Origin: Episyrphus balteatus
Lineage: Eukaryota > Arthropoda > Insecta > Diptera > Syrphidae
Direction of reading: 5' to 3'
Assembly: GCF_945859705.1 (NCBI RefSeq)
Contig: NC_079136.1
Location: 54,016,094-54,080,093, forward strand
DNA: 64,000 bases
The notes beneath the pieces were generated by a model. The model worked only from the letters and a program-made list of their open reading frames with translations, did no database searches and was not told the origin of the DNA. A program made the translations under genes and the position numbers. This document shows positions 34,421-47,900 of the stretch, piece after piece (position 1 is the stretch's first letter; each line of letters begins with the position of its first letter).

Positions 34421-36860
34421 AATGTAAATACTATACATTTACTTAATTTGTCTATAAAAGGTTTAAAAGTTTTAGTAACTTGAACTCTAAGAGCAAGTTC
34501 GTGTTTAATACTGAATTTGTTGTTAACGACTCAATTGATATGTATAAACAAATTATTTAAGAAGTCGTTAGCATTAAAATAATAAAATTTTCAAAAGTAC
34601 AATTTGTGAATGCATAATTTTATTATAAAATAAAAGCCACTGCCTGCGTCGCAAATACAAGTACAAAAAATATGTAAGCAAGCAGTTTGTAATAACAAAA
34701 GAGCTGTTTAAATCATAATTTCTGATTTTGGTATGTTTCAAGAGAATCATTTTTTCCTACATACCTACCATTTGAATTTTCTTCTTAGTTCTTATATTTT
34801 CTTACAATAGAAGCTACATCAATGTTTGCAGTTTGTTCTCCTTAAAAAAAAAAAAAATACAAAATACGATTTTATTGTTTGAAAATTCACAAGTCAGTCA
34901 TCGGGCTTTATTGATGAATAATCATTTTTATCAAAAAAACAAACCCACTTCTTTGGACTTATGGTTTTCTGAATGTTTAAAATATAATAGAAGATATATT
35001 AATGTCCATAAATTAATTTACCGACAAGTTCAGCCACTTAAACAAAATTTGAAGACTTAATTAGTACTTAATTTCGAAAGTAAGTCTCGTTCTTTTTTCA
35101 AAATTTTGATTTTAAAAATGAATTTTTCCTAACCTGTTTCAAAAAAACAGCTTTATTTAAAAAAAAAAAAGAAAACAATATAGGTAAAAGACGAGCTTTT
35201 TGGTTTAACAAAAAAGTAAAGCATGTTGTTGTACGTGTAACCGTTGAATTCCAAACTAACTTCGCCTTATAATTTTTGAAAAAAAAAAAAAAAAATTAAT
35301 TAAGTATACTAGGTATGGCCACTTTCATACATAGATATGTAGCTAGAATAGCATCAAAGCAAAAACTTTGGGCTTGTAAGCGCCCAGTTCTTTTTCAGTT
35401 AAAAAACTGAAATTTCAAGTGTTTAACACAAAATCGCTCAAACCAAAAATTCCCATTTTATTCATAATTGAAATTATTCATGATTAAATTTATAAAAATA
35501 TAATACAAATTGCTTTTGTTCACTGGTAAAATTTGCCAAAAAAGAGTTAGTTACACACTTTTGCGCGCATCACCGACGATATGTAACAAGTTTTTAAGTG
35601 GGGGACAATGGAGATATAAAATCCAAGATAATAGACCACCCTAATGATCATAAATATCTGATGTCTATTTTTGTGTATAAAGCCAAATACAATATAATGA
35701 TTCAGATGAAGAATCAGAGAACGCTACACATTTGTATGCAACAAAATTTTAATTAGCATTAATTTATCAATAATTTTTTTTTAAATTATTTGTTTTACCC
35801 AGAAAGTATTTCTAAAAATGACATATTCAACATGCATTCTCAAGTTTCAAACTGGCAAAATCGACATTGCTAAACAGAAAACAGAATTATATTTTAAAAT
35901 TATATTTTAATGAATGCAGTAGATCTTCCTCGGTTTCGAAAAAAAAATATTCTTCTATGGATTCTATGTACTTATCAATTTTGTCTATACTATTTCAAGT
36001 TAATCAAATCAAAAAAATATATCCATTCGCATCTTGCCACTTGTCACATAACTTTTCTACGACCTTATATCAAAAAACACAGAAAAACCCCTTACCAACA
36101 GATGGTCAGAGACTTAAACTACATGAATCTCTAGATGGACATCTAATGATGGTCCATGCGCTGGTAATCTGTGTAAAAAGCGTTAACAATCAGTTGTCTG
36201 ATGACCGCCATAATAGGCTCGGACACGTTCTGTAATTGCAACAGAAAAATATATTTATGTCAATATCATCAATGCAACCACAGAAGGTTTGTTTGGTTTT
36301 TTTTTGCTCAAAATATATTTATGGGAATAATAGGCAGACACATGGAACAAGTTATATTACGTTCTCGAACTTGTATCTCGTTATCTGGCATTCAATAACA
36401 TGGCCGTATAATTCAACCCGCGAACTATGCGTGGACAAAGCCTTAGAGATCAAGCTATGGGCCATTTGAACTACTTTATACGATATGACAGTTGCACTAT
36501 TTTTTTTTATTTTTTCGAGATCATTCTGTCAATCATCTTTATGGCAATGTCAATAACAAATGCAAATGAAAAAGTGCTCTATGTCTAGACGGTTTTTTTT
36601 TTCATTAGTGTTAATTTTTGTTTTGCATTAATTAGGTTAGATTGAGACATTAAGAAATTATAACTGAACAACTGTTTTATGTGAACTTGGGCGACCCACA
36701 TTGGTTGCGAGAGAAAAAGTCTAAATTTATTTTTTTAAAATACAATTGTCAGTACCTATCTCCGATTGAATATCAAAAATGGGTCATTCTTAAATAAATT
36801 AAGGCAAATAAAATGTCAGTACCATACACCAAACCTTCTTATAAATGTTTAACTTGTGCC
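34421..36860. other. Intergenic or intronic DNA
   Basis: No gene supported. Contains the repeat fragment at 35528-35583. Frames at 34833-35060 and 35867-36235 lack motifs and are compositionally like the surrounding DNA. Confidence 0.4.
35528..35583. repeat. Single-arm fragment of the CATATCGTCGGTG element family
   Basis: AAAATTTGCCAAAA, GTTACACACTTTT and CACCGACGATATG match the right arm of the 20293-20548 element in the same order. The other arm is absent. Confidence 0.6.
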
Positions 36861-37084
36861 CCCATAACAGGCTTGTAAAAGAATGCAATCTTTTGTGAAT
36901 GCAGTCATTGCCATTCAGTTACACAATTCCAACAAAAGATTGCATTCATTGACTTACACTTGAGACTTAGACTTCAAATTTTGCAATCACCAATCATTTT
37001 CCATGAAGTGATTGCAATCTTTTTTTTTCCCCAATCAATTGACTGCATTCAAATGATTGCAGTCTTTTGGGACTGCATGCAGTC

Positions 37085-37420
37085 TTTGCATTCTTTTTGC
37101 AATCTTTCCATTCCTTGGCAGTCTTTGCATTCCTTGGCAGTCTCTTGCATTCATTTGCATTCCTTGGCAGTCTTTTGCATTCATTTGCAGTCTTTTGCAT
37201 TCATTTGCATTCTTTTGAATTCTTTTGCATTCTTTTGCATTCTTTTTGCATTCTTTTGAATTCTTTTGCATTCTTTTGCATTCTTTTGAATTCTTTTGCA
37301 TTCTTTTGCATTCTTTTGCATTCTTTTGAATTCTTTTGCATTCTTTTGCATTCTTTTGCATTCTTTTGCATTCTTTTGAATTCTTTTGCATTCTTTTGCA
37401 TTCTTTTTGCATTCTTTTGC
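37085..37420. repeat. Tandem ~10-bp array, left foldback arm
   Basis: Regular units ATTCTTTTGC and ATTCTTTTGA fill about 37209-37420 (some 21 units, two with an extra T). Diverged units such as ATTCATTTGC and ATTCCTTGGCAGTC lie outward. Apparent open frames rich in Lys-Glu-Cys-Lys on the minus strand and in Phe/Cys/Leu on the plus strand are only translations of this array. Confidence 0.95.
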
Positions 37421-38300
37421 CACACCCACGTATGGATTTCACAAAAATTTTAACATTTTTTTAGTTCAAGGATGAATTTGATAGTTTTAAGAATTAAGTT
37501 CAACTATAGTATCATTGTCTGTGCAGGAGTAATAGTACAGTCAAATAAAGTGAAAAAGGGATAAGCCTCGGAATGAATTCTAATAATAATATTTTTTTTG
37601 CTTAATATCTTCGTTTTGGCATTCTATAACTTACCTCAAAAATCTCATGTTCGTAGGCCTTGATTTTTAAGGCCAAACCACAAGGTATTATATAAACATA
37701 TGATACATGATTTCAGAGATATGTTTTTGTTATGATTGTTAATGATTAATGGATATAAAAGCCTTCATGCAAAATTTGGTTACTCTACCATAATTTTTAA
37801 AGGTTTTTGGTAGTAAGTTTGCAAGTGTTTTGATAATATAGGTTGAAAGATGAAAAAGAGTTAAAACTTTTTAAGAGACGTCAGATTTCCTGGATTTTAG
37901 TTTTTTTTTCATCATTGAATAATACCATTGTCTATTATTGCTTATTTCGAAAATCTTAATTTTGTGGTTAGGCCTTAAAAATCACGACCTCCGAACATGA
38001 GATTTTTGAGGTAAGTTATAGAATGCCAAAACGAAGATATTAAGCAAAAAAAATTTTATTATTAGAATTCATTTCGAGGCTTACCCCTTTTTAATAACGA
38101 AGAAAAAAATAACAAAAATAATAAAAATTATTTAAATTATTTATTATATTATTATTTACCCCTTTTTCACTTTATTTGACTGTACTATTAGTCCTGCACA
38201 GACAATGATACTATAGTTGAACTTAATTCTTAAAACTATCAAATTCATCCTTGAACTAAAAAAAATGTTAAAATTTTTGTGAAATCCATACGTGGGTGTG

Positions 38301-38590
38301 GCAAAAGAATGCAAAAAGAATGCAAAAGAATGCAAAAGAATTCAAAAGAATGCAAAAGAATGCAAAAGAATGCAAAAGAATGCAAAAGAATTCAAAAGAA
38401 TGCAAAAGAATTCAAAAGAATGCAAAAAGAATGCAAAAGAATGCAAAAGAATTCAAAAGAATGCAAATGAATGCAAAAGACTGCAAATGAATGCAAAAGA
38501 CTGCCAAGGAATGCAAATGAATGCAAGAGACTGCCAAGGAATGCAAAGACTGCCAAGGAATGGAAAGATTGCAAAAAGAATGCAAAGACT
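38301..38590. repeat. Tandem ~10-bp array, right foldback arm
   Basis: Inverted counterpart of the left array: units GCAAAAGAAT and TCAAAAGAAT fill about 38301-38466 (some 16 units, fewer than on the left), then diverged units run outward. The unequal unit number shows the arms change length independently. Confidence 0.95.
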
Positions 38591-38802
38591 GCATGCAGTC
38601 CCTAAAGACTGCAATCATTTGAATGCAGTCAATTGATTGGGAAAAAAAAAAGATTGCAATCATTTCATGGAAAATGATTGGTGATTGCAAAATTTGAAGT
38701 CTAAGTCTCAAATGTAAGTCAATGAATGCAATCTTTTGATTGAAGTCATTAAAGATTGCATTCAAAAAAGATTGCAATCTTTTACAACTCTGCCCCATAA
38801 CA

Positions 38803-39866
38803 TGTACAAATAGCTTAAGAACAATGCCGGTATCCAAAATAAATATTGCAATAATTTGCACATTTTCTTCTGAGGTTCTTGCTATCGTTCTTTATTTTTG
38901 TTTTCCATTTTATCCTCAAAATAGTTTGGAACTTAATTTAACTTTAATGCGGCAAATGAATTTACTGGTTGATTAGTTTTGGATTGATTCCAAAAATTGA
39001 TTTTTCTTACTGCACCTTTTATATCTTCCAAAGAAATGAAGTTGGAATTGAAGAATTTTTATAGAACACAATTAATTGAAAGTTAGACACTTCGTGTTTA
39101 AGTGAAATTAGAAGTACCTAAGTAATAAGAAATTTGAACACGTTCAAAATTTTCTTTATAAAAACTTACTTTTGGCACTGTCAGAAATGCAATAAAATAT
39201 GTATAAGAACACAAAAAAAAATAACTTTGTTTCACTGCCGCATGCTATTTAAGAAAAGTCGAAGAAGTTACATAGAATAAAAGATTTAAATGTTTAATAT
39301 GATTGCGATTTATTAAAAGAGTCGTAGAGGCAGTTTCGGAAAAATAAGATATTTCGAAAAAAAAAAATACACTAGCGGAAAAAAATTAAAAGATATACCT
39401 ACAAAAATTTCCAAAATTGTTGATGTTTTTCAAGTGACCTTATTTCCCTTAAAAACGATGGTAGTGGAATTTTAAAAATCAAACTTCCTTGTTTTGAGAT
39501 CTTTAGATACAAAATTTTTTCAAGCTACGTTTTCCGCTCAGTCCTAATGAATATGAATATCGGAAATTCAATATTTTTTTGCTCTAAAAACTTAAAATTT
39601 TTTTTTCAACTTTACCACTATGGATCGGATAACTTGTGTATTCAGCTTGAATTTTCTTTAAAAAAAAAGTTCGATACGAAAATTTCGACGCTGAGATATC
39701 GAACTTTGAACGGAAAAGACTCTTTTTTGTCTTTGACCATCATTATATCGTGAACAACTGGTTACACAAGAAAATTAAGGAGTGTTTTTAAATCTTGAAT
39801 AAATTTTCCATCAAAATCAGGCAGTTATTGCCTTTTTAAAAAAATATGGTTTTGGTTTTGGTTTTT
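38803..39866. other. Intergenic or intronic DNA
   Basis: No gene or bounded repeat recognised. Confidence 0.4.
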
Positions 39867-40140
39867 GGCTCCATTACTTTACAACTGACAAAAACAGAGA
39901 GTACTGAACAAAGAATGATATTTTGTCTCGTGTTAATGTCCTTTTTCTTCGAGTATTATTGCGACTTTCAACAAGTTTATCTGTTTGTTTATCAATATTG
40001 AAACATTTTCAATACAAATAACTTTTTAAAACCTTTATAAATTGTGTTCATAGTCTTAAAGGAAGAACTATTGATATGGTCAGAAATTCGTTTTATGACT
40101 GAGTAATTTCTGTTTTTGTCAGTTGTAAAGTAATGGCCCC
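39867..40140. mobile_element. 274-bp TIR element with GG(C/G)(T/C)CCATTACTTTACAAC ends
   Basis: The left arm GGCTCCATTACTTTACAACT and the reverse complement of the right arm GGGGCCATTACTTTACAACT continue identically through GACAAAAACAGA, about 30 bp of near-perfect pairing. No coding sequence. Target duplication is not clear and the class is unassigned. Confidence 0.7.
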
Positions 40141-41870
40141 ACCTTAGAAAACCAAATTAAAATAGACTTAATATTAATGCCAGAATAATATTAAAGCCCT
40201 ACAAATCATTTTAATAATAGGACACTGCCCCATTTCTCATAAATTTTATTTATAAAAACGTGGAAAGAAAGCCAAAGTTTAAAAAAACTAAATTGGCAAT
40301 CTTGTTCCTACAGCTTCAAATGTAACGGTAAATGTGTGAAATCAACTAAAATAACAGTCGTTTTTTTGACGAATAGGGGGCGCTAGAAGCATTCAAATTG
40401 TTTGTTTAACTTCGTCAAACAATAAAAAATAGTTTTTGTTAAAAAAGTTATCAAATAACTTTCGGTTTAGCTAAAATAAATGGGGTGAGGCTATTCTGAT
40501 GTTACAAAAAAAAAAAAAACGTCTATTTTATTGACATTCAACAAAAAGTTCTAAGAAAAGACCGTGAACTTCAAGAAATCAATTAAAACTTGTCTGCATC
40601 CCTGACAAAATAGTGTCTACTTGCTGCTCAGCTAAAATTACAATATGTTCTCATCTAACAAGTACAAAAAAAAACAGATGATTTTAAAAAGTACTATGGG
40701 TGAGGCTATCCATGTGTCACGGACTGTATTTTTTGAAATTGAACACTTAGTGAAGGAGCTGCGAAATAATAAGCGAAGGAAAAAAAATAATTTTTTTATA
40801 TAAACAACTTTTTCTTAACAACTTCAACTGATTTGAGCGAGTCAAAGACGAACGATATTATAACTTTTTTTTGCATATTATTAAACCTCAGACCCTTATA
40901 CAACTTTTGACCACTATTATATTGCAAAATTGGAGTACTTTTTTTCGGTCATACAAAAGTTACACCCCTAACCTAATCTAACCTAACCTAGACCCTAGCA
41001 AGTTTTGATTCAATCCATCGAAAAGTTTTTAATGTAAAAAATTAAAGGATCACGATTTTGACTTTAAATGATCATAACCTTAAAAAAAAAGAAAATGTTT
41101 TTTTTTTCACTTTTTTTGCAATGAAAATATTCTTTGTAATGATTTTATTTTTTAAATTATTATATTATATATTTATTATTTTTTTAATGCAAAAAATGCT
41201 CGAATATATTTTTTATTTTTAATATAAATTTTTTTAATTTAATTTGATATTTTTAAAACCTTGTTTGATAGTTAAATTTTAAGTTTCGTCCCTTGTGTCT
41301 GTATGTAATGCTTTGAGGCAACCATTTGAACGCCTTATTTTCACAATTACTAGATATTTATGTATATAGGTAGGTATGCTAGTCTTATCCAAATTCCTCA
41401 AAGCCCAAAAACTGTAATCGCATAGTTTTATTTTGTTTATAGCATTTCACACGCAATAAAAAGCTATGTAATCCCTATCAAAAACTCCCCTTTATAACAG
41501 CAAACTATAAATAACTATATATAGTTGCCAAATTATTAAGCTTCCCGAAATGTTTCCGAAACATTATTAAAACTTTATGATCTTCATTTACAAAAAAAAG
41601 CACTTCGTGCAGAAATTATAAACACCATATTAACATTTTTCTTCCTCATCACGTGATCAAATTACCTAAAGAAACAAAATAAAGCAAAAAAAAAAAAAAC
41701 AATTTTCTATCAAATTTTATAGTCTTGCATGTATTTCAATTGGAATTGTTAAACTACAATCAAAAACGTAAAACATGATTTTTACCTCCCTCCAAAGTTT
41801 TTCTTTGTAACAACTTAATGAGAGTTTTTTTATTTTATTTTATTTTATTTTTTCCTTCTTTTTGTTCCAG
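40141..41870. other. Intergenic or 5' intronic DNA of TTLL5
   Basis: AT-rich. The TTTTATTTTATTTT run and polypyrimidine stretch at 41826-41868 lead into the acceptor of the first TTLL5 coding exon. No gene seen otherwise. Confidence 0.45.
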
Positions 41871-41921
41871 GACCGGCATGCCTTCCTCAGACACACGTAA
41901 CACAGAAACATCGAATAGAAT
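41871..41921 (+). CDS. TTLL5: TTLL5 exon with start codon
   Basis: Preceded by a long T-rich tract ending TTGTTCCAG and followed by GTAAGT. ATG at 41878 opens 14 codons plus two bases (MPSSDTRNTETSNR then AT), completed by T at 45615 to give Ile. Seven bases of 5' UTR precede the ATG within this exon. Confidence 0.75.
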
Positions 41922-44900
41922 GTAAGTTAAATAATGATTTTATTTATTTTCTTTTTTTCTTACTAATAAACTTTTGAAAGAGTTACCACTTTCGCATTTT
42001 CGTATTCAAAATTTCATTAATTTTTTTTTCCTACTAAATAAATCATTCAATATTTTGGGCAAATCGTAACAAAAACAAAAAAAAAATTGATGTTGGTGAT
42101 GGTCTCGAACCAATCTCAAGACGGCCATTTGAAGAACGCTTGAAAAACTCAAGAACACTTTTTGATCTTTCGCGGACAAAAGTTGAAATTCTGCAAAAAA
42201 GAACAAAAACAAAACGGTAATTGGAGTAGTAATGTTGTACCTACTTTTTTTTTATCAAAAAACTAGAATGCAAATTTTGTTGTAAAATAAGATCAAATGA
42301 AAACTTAAAACTATTTAACACAAAAAAACTTGATTTATGGTTTTTCTTTAAACTCAAATTATTATTTATTGATTCTGCCGGGTAAGAAACAGTATAAACG
42401 TTTTTTTTTCAACGTTTTTTCGCGGGTCAGTAAGAACAGATCTTTTGAAGATGCCAACTAGGTTTCATATTACTTTGGTGTCTGTCGCAAGACCATCCCC
42501 AAAAATGAGTGCAGTACCAATATTTTTTTGCAAGGGAACGCAGATATTTAATTTTTTCTCACAAGTCTTCAAATTGCTTTAAAAATGAAGTTACCAACAC
42601 AATTTGTTTCATTTTTGTTGTAACTCAACTACCTAAATCTTATTATTTGAAGATGCGTCACTGTGGTGTATGCGTAACATTTCTATAGAAAAATTTAAAC
42701 GGTCATTATAAAATTGTCGCTTGCTGTTCAAATACCTTACAACTATCTAGGATAATCTGATGTACATAATGTTAATGTCTGTGACAAAGACCATTTTAAT
42801 ATTTTATATTTTCAAAAAAAAAATTGTTTTCTTTTTTCGACGAGTTTAACGATCTTCAGTATTTTTTTTAGATTTCTGAAATAGAAAGTAGCTGACGGAT
42901 TTAATCCATTTCTTAAGTTTCATTCAGACTAAAAATTTGCATTGTGTAAAGATGTAAGCCAAATAGTTGCCAACACCGGTTTCTTTATCTTAAACGTAGT
43001 CAAACGATGATGCTGATTACACTGGTCGGCAAAAAACTAAAAAAAGTCGGGAGCAAGAACTTTATAAGGTGATTTTGATTGACTTTAGTGTGCTGAGTTC
43101 AAAACTGTTTACAGATTTTTTTTATCACGTCTAGTTTTTGAGCTATACTCATCACTATTTTCGCTATAAAGCTTCAAAAACTAATTTTTAATAGAGTTTT
43201 TTTTTATGTTTAGTCAAAAATATATATTTTCCGTAATATGTTTGCTCTTTATAAGTCCAAATCAGAAGACGCAAGATGGAATTTGATTAAAAAAATCATT
43301 CATTACTTTGAAAAAAAATAATCAAGATTTTGAGATATCTATCATAAATTTCTTTTTTCAATATCTTTGAGAAAAAAAATTATTTTGAAAAAATATAAAT
43401 ACCCTTAGGACGTGTTAATATGGCGTTTTGAGATTGCATAAGTAGTTTTACAAAAAAAATTAATGGTGATGTAATTCGATGTCAAATGTACCCAAAAAAA
43501 CGCGTTTTTGACCTATTAATATTCAATTATTTCAAAAACGTGACGTGCCAGTGAAATTTTGACTTCAGATTCGGACTCATCACACAAAATTCCTCTCGAA
43601 AAGTAGGGTTTGGTTCTTGCTCTATATCCGTTGCCGACCAGTGTTATCCAACTGAAATATGTCAATTTTATTGACAAAATCAATGCAATATGAAAATCAT
43701 ATACATATTATGTAAACTTTGTTCTTTTAAACGATCTCGCACATAAGATTATTTTCATCAAAAACTAGGGCAAATATTATTTTTCGTGGTTTTTGTTATT
43801 ATTTCTGTTTGAAATGAATATTCCTACAACAAAATACAATATAAAGCTAGATTTTGTTATTTTTTCATAAAAAACTCATAAATGGTCTACTTCCGTCTTT
43901 CGACATTATTCTGCTCAAAATTTTTTCCCTATTCGTAATAAGCAATTCTTTGTTTCTTTTCGCTCTGACCGAACCTTAATTTAGATCACACAAAATAAAA
44001 TACACTAATAACATCAGAATATTTAATTTAAAAATAAAAAACATTGCATACAGCATGGAGTATTTTCTATCAGAAAGTGAAAAACTAATCAACCCTCAAT
44101 TTTTTAAAGACCACTTAAGAGCAACCAATTTCGTTGCATTGGTTTAAGGAATATATAAACTAACATATAAGTTTCAATTCATTGCAGAATAACGGGGTAT
44201 ACTAAAACAAAATCAATAAAGTTCAAAAAATGACTTTACAGACCTATGTAGTAGTACTCAAAATTTTGACGGTGTTTGGGCAAAACTGACTTCAGGTTCG
44301 GATTTAGATAGGCAGGTGCGGACTGTGTTATCATGGGCAAGAAAAAATGAACAGTTTTAAAAATTTATGTCTGAGATACCCAAAACGATATCAAAATTTT
44401 TCAAACGTAGTTACAAAGAATAACTTTTTTTCTAAAAATTAAGACCATAACAAATTTTTCACCATTACTATGTACAGAGAAATTAGTTTTTCATTTCTTC
44501 GATTGTCCTAATAAATTGAAGTTTCTTTCTCAGTTAAAAAATTCGGAACTTCCACAATTTAACTGTTTATGAAAAAAAATTTCAAAACACCAAATGTAGC
44601 TCAAAACTACACGCAATATCTGAAATTGACCGAAAATTACTGAGGAAAATATCATTGCAATTTGAAAACATTGAAAAATGGTTTTTTGATAACTTGAAAT
44701 TTTGAGGGTCTATGGAAAATTATAAGTGCCGAAATTTGATGTACATAGTAATACCTACAATTTTCCAAAAAATAAATTAATTTTTCAAAAACGGGTCGAT
44801 GACTTTTTTTTTGCATTCTGTTCTAATGTTTTCGAACTTTGATGTGGTTGCAGTTTAGAAGCCAAGTACTTAGACTAAAACGAATGAACGAATCGTTAAA

Positions 44901-47900
44901 GAAGCCTCAACACCACCTCTCGTAGAATAATATTTTTTATTTTCGACTTCCTTAGCAATATTTTTATATACATATATTACAATTAAAACCATTATGAATT
45001 AATATTTTCATTAAGACAAAAAACGAAATGGAAATGGGGTTTTTCATCATGTTCGCCCATGACAACACCCAAAGAGGTCAAAAGAAAGTTAATAATGTTT
45101 AATTTCTTTCTCATAAAGGTTTTATCTGACCTTCCTAAATTTCCTAATTATGGAGTTTTTTTTCACTTCAATCTACTTCAATCAAATTCATATAATTAAT
45201 TATTGTGAAATATTAATCTGAATGATCTGATCATTAACCCACACACTATAAACTATTAATCTTTTATGAGCTTCTTGGTGTACGCAAGTTTTACACTTCA
45301 TTAATCTAACTACAATTGATTTTAATTACCTTCAAACCAGACTCGTGCCTTGTCCTGCCCACAAACCATCGCCGCATAATTTTATAGGTACAAGTCCATT
45401 ACAATCTGTTGTGATTAGCCTCAAGCACCGAAATCAAATTCCTTACATTTTATTGTTTCTTTTTTTACGCACCATCAAGAGTCAAGCACTTAAAGTGTGT
45501 ATGCCTCCTACATTATATTACACCAAAACTCACAAAAACACTCAAATACCTACTACTGAAATCTGATTCCATTTATTAATGCTTTTTCTTTTGGTTTACT
45601 TTTTCTAATTCCAGTGTGAAAACATTTGAGAAACCCTCAGATAATTCATGGATAACAAGTGGCCATATTGGTTCACGTGATGCGGTTTTAGTCTTTCGCA
45701 CCAGCATATTAAACTCAAAAAACGATGAATACGTTTCCCCCAACATTTCCGATGACCAAAATGTCTCTACCAGCAATACTAGTCTCGATAATTGCAGTAG
45801 TGATAGCTCATCATCGCTTAATATTACTGCAAAATCCACATCATCCCTGGATACCTCCTTAGTTAATACATCAAGTAGTAAAGCCAAAGTATTGCTATCA
45901 CTGCCAAAAAATGTCAAGACTATTAGCAATAGTTCTAGTAATAGTCTAGCAAATAGAAAACAACCCTTGGGTGCCCGTCAAAAAGAGATTCTCAAATCAT
46001 CATCGCCAAAAAAACGTCTACATGATTCGCTATCCTCCAGTGAGACTTCAATATCAAGTGAATGCGATGATCCGCTTGAAGTTGAAGAAGACATACGTCT
46101 ATCTCGATTGGCAACCATAAATAGTCGACCGACAATCTTTGTGCATAATGAAGACGCGGATGGTTCCAATGCATTGCAAAAAAGTGACTCCTTCGATAAT
46201 AAAGAGAATGAACATGATGAGGATCAACCCGAATCGGGAGATCTTCCCGCAGTTAAGTTAAACATTACCTACAAGTTTATGAATACCGAAACGAAACTTC
46301 TGAAGAAGATCTTTGTTCGACATGGTCTTACCGAAGCAGATGGTGAACAGAATTTTAATATTCTATGGACTGGTGTCCATATGAAGCCAGACATCCTAAG
46401 GAATTTAACACCTTATCAGCGAGTCAATCATTTTCCAAGGTAAGTTCGAAAAGAATTTGAGAGACTGAAGTCACATTTGTAGAAAGAAAACAAAATTTAA
46501 AATTGGAATTAGCTTGTATTTGAAAGTATCGTTAATTTTGGTTAGCTCTATCGCAGGTCTTATGAGTTAACGCGAAAGGATCGATTATACAAGAACATTG
46601 AGAAAATGCAACATTTGCGAGGCTTCAAGCACTTTGATATTGTGCCACAATCATTTGTACTGCCAATAGAGTACAGAGATTTGGTATCAGCTCATAACAA
46701 GTATCGAGGGCCATGGATTGTTAAGCCGGCAGCTTCAAGTAGAGGTCGTGGGATTTTCATTGTAAATTCGGTAAGCTTTCAGTAGTTCTTAATCGAAACC
46801 TTACTAACTTTTTTTTATAATTTTTTTTTGCAGCCCGATCAAATCTGTGCCGATGAGCAAGTACTTGTGTCCAAGTATGTTGCAGATCCACTCTGCATTG
46901 ATGGTCATAAATGTGATTTACGAGTTTATGTTCTGGTCACCTCATTTGATCCTCTCCTAATCTATGTCTATGAAGAAGGTCTTGTCCGTTTGGCCACTGT
47001 CAAATACGATCGAAATGCAGAGAATCTCTGGAATCCATGTATGCATCTTTGCAATTACAGCATTAACAAGTATCATTCGGATTATATTAAATCAAGTGAT
47101 GCTCAAGATGAAGATGTTGGTCATAAATGGACCTTATCTGCCTTATTGCGTCATTTAAAAAGTCAAGGTTGTGATACCCGTCAGCTGATGTCGAATATCG
47201 AAGATCTGATTATCAAGTCAATCTTTGCTACAGCTCAGTCGATTATATCAGCATGTCGGATGTTTGTACCAAATGGCAATAATTGCTTTGAATTGTATGG
47301 CTTCGATATCTTAATAGATGATACCTTAAAGCCGTGGCTGCTAGAAATCAACCTATCACCCTCGATGGGTGTGGATAGTCCAATTGATACAAAAGTCAAA
47401 GCTGCTCTTATAACCGATTTGCTGACTCTGGTTGGTATTCCGGCTTATAGTCAGTTGATGCGAGCTCATTATGATAGCACATGGTCTCGTTTTCGCAATG
47501 TCAGCTATGGACGACGTACAAATTCAGCTGATCATCTGGGAGTTGGTAAGAAGAGTGGTTCCGTCCAGCACAAAGTTCCATTAACAGCCGAAGAGCAGCG
47601 AATAATTCGCAATGTCCGTCTTCAAAATGCCCGTCGAGGTGGATTTGTTCGAATTTTCCCTACAGAAGATAGTATGCAAAGGTATTCGGCGTTTCTGGAT
47701 CCAGCATCTGGAATTCCAATATCGACAACTTTTACTCAGGGTCAGGGAATGTACTCGATGATTATGCCACACAATTTCAATCAAATGCTCTTTGACCATT
47801 TGTATGGCAGGGAATCAAAAGGAACAGGCTGTAACGAGGAGAATAGCTACGATGAGCGTATGAATCAGTATGAACGTGTTTTGGAGACTGCTACTCCAAT

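Larger units (their letters stand above)
36861..38802. mobile_element. Foldback (FB-like) transposable element with decamer-repeat arms
   Basis: CCCATAACA flanks the element on both sides (36861-36869, 38794-38802), a 9-bp duplication. Between them two arms of roughly 0.8 kb are inverted copies (36870 to about 37685 and about 37970 to 38793). The arms begin near TTGTAAAAG, pass through GATTGCAATC-rich sequence, then a long array of ~10-bp units, then unique arm sequence (TTCGTTTTGGCATTCTATAA). The middle (about 37690-37965) is unique. Long inverted arms built of ~10-bp tandem repeats with 9-bp target duplications are the known design of Drosophila FB elements; calling this FB-like is by analogy. 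The right arm has an extra ~75-bp AT-rich piece near 38090-38165. Confidence 0.85.

Noticed and set aside
37035..37453. Long overlapping frames translating to Lys-Glu-Cys-Lys or Phe/Cys/Leu repeats
   Set aside because: They are open in several frames on both strands because the ~10-bp tandem unit lacks stops. They are foldback arms, not genes.
38279..38861. Similar frames in the right foldback arm
   Set aside because: Same cause; mirror image of the left arm.
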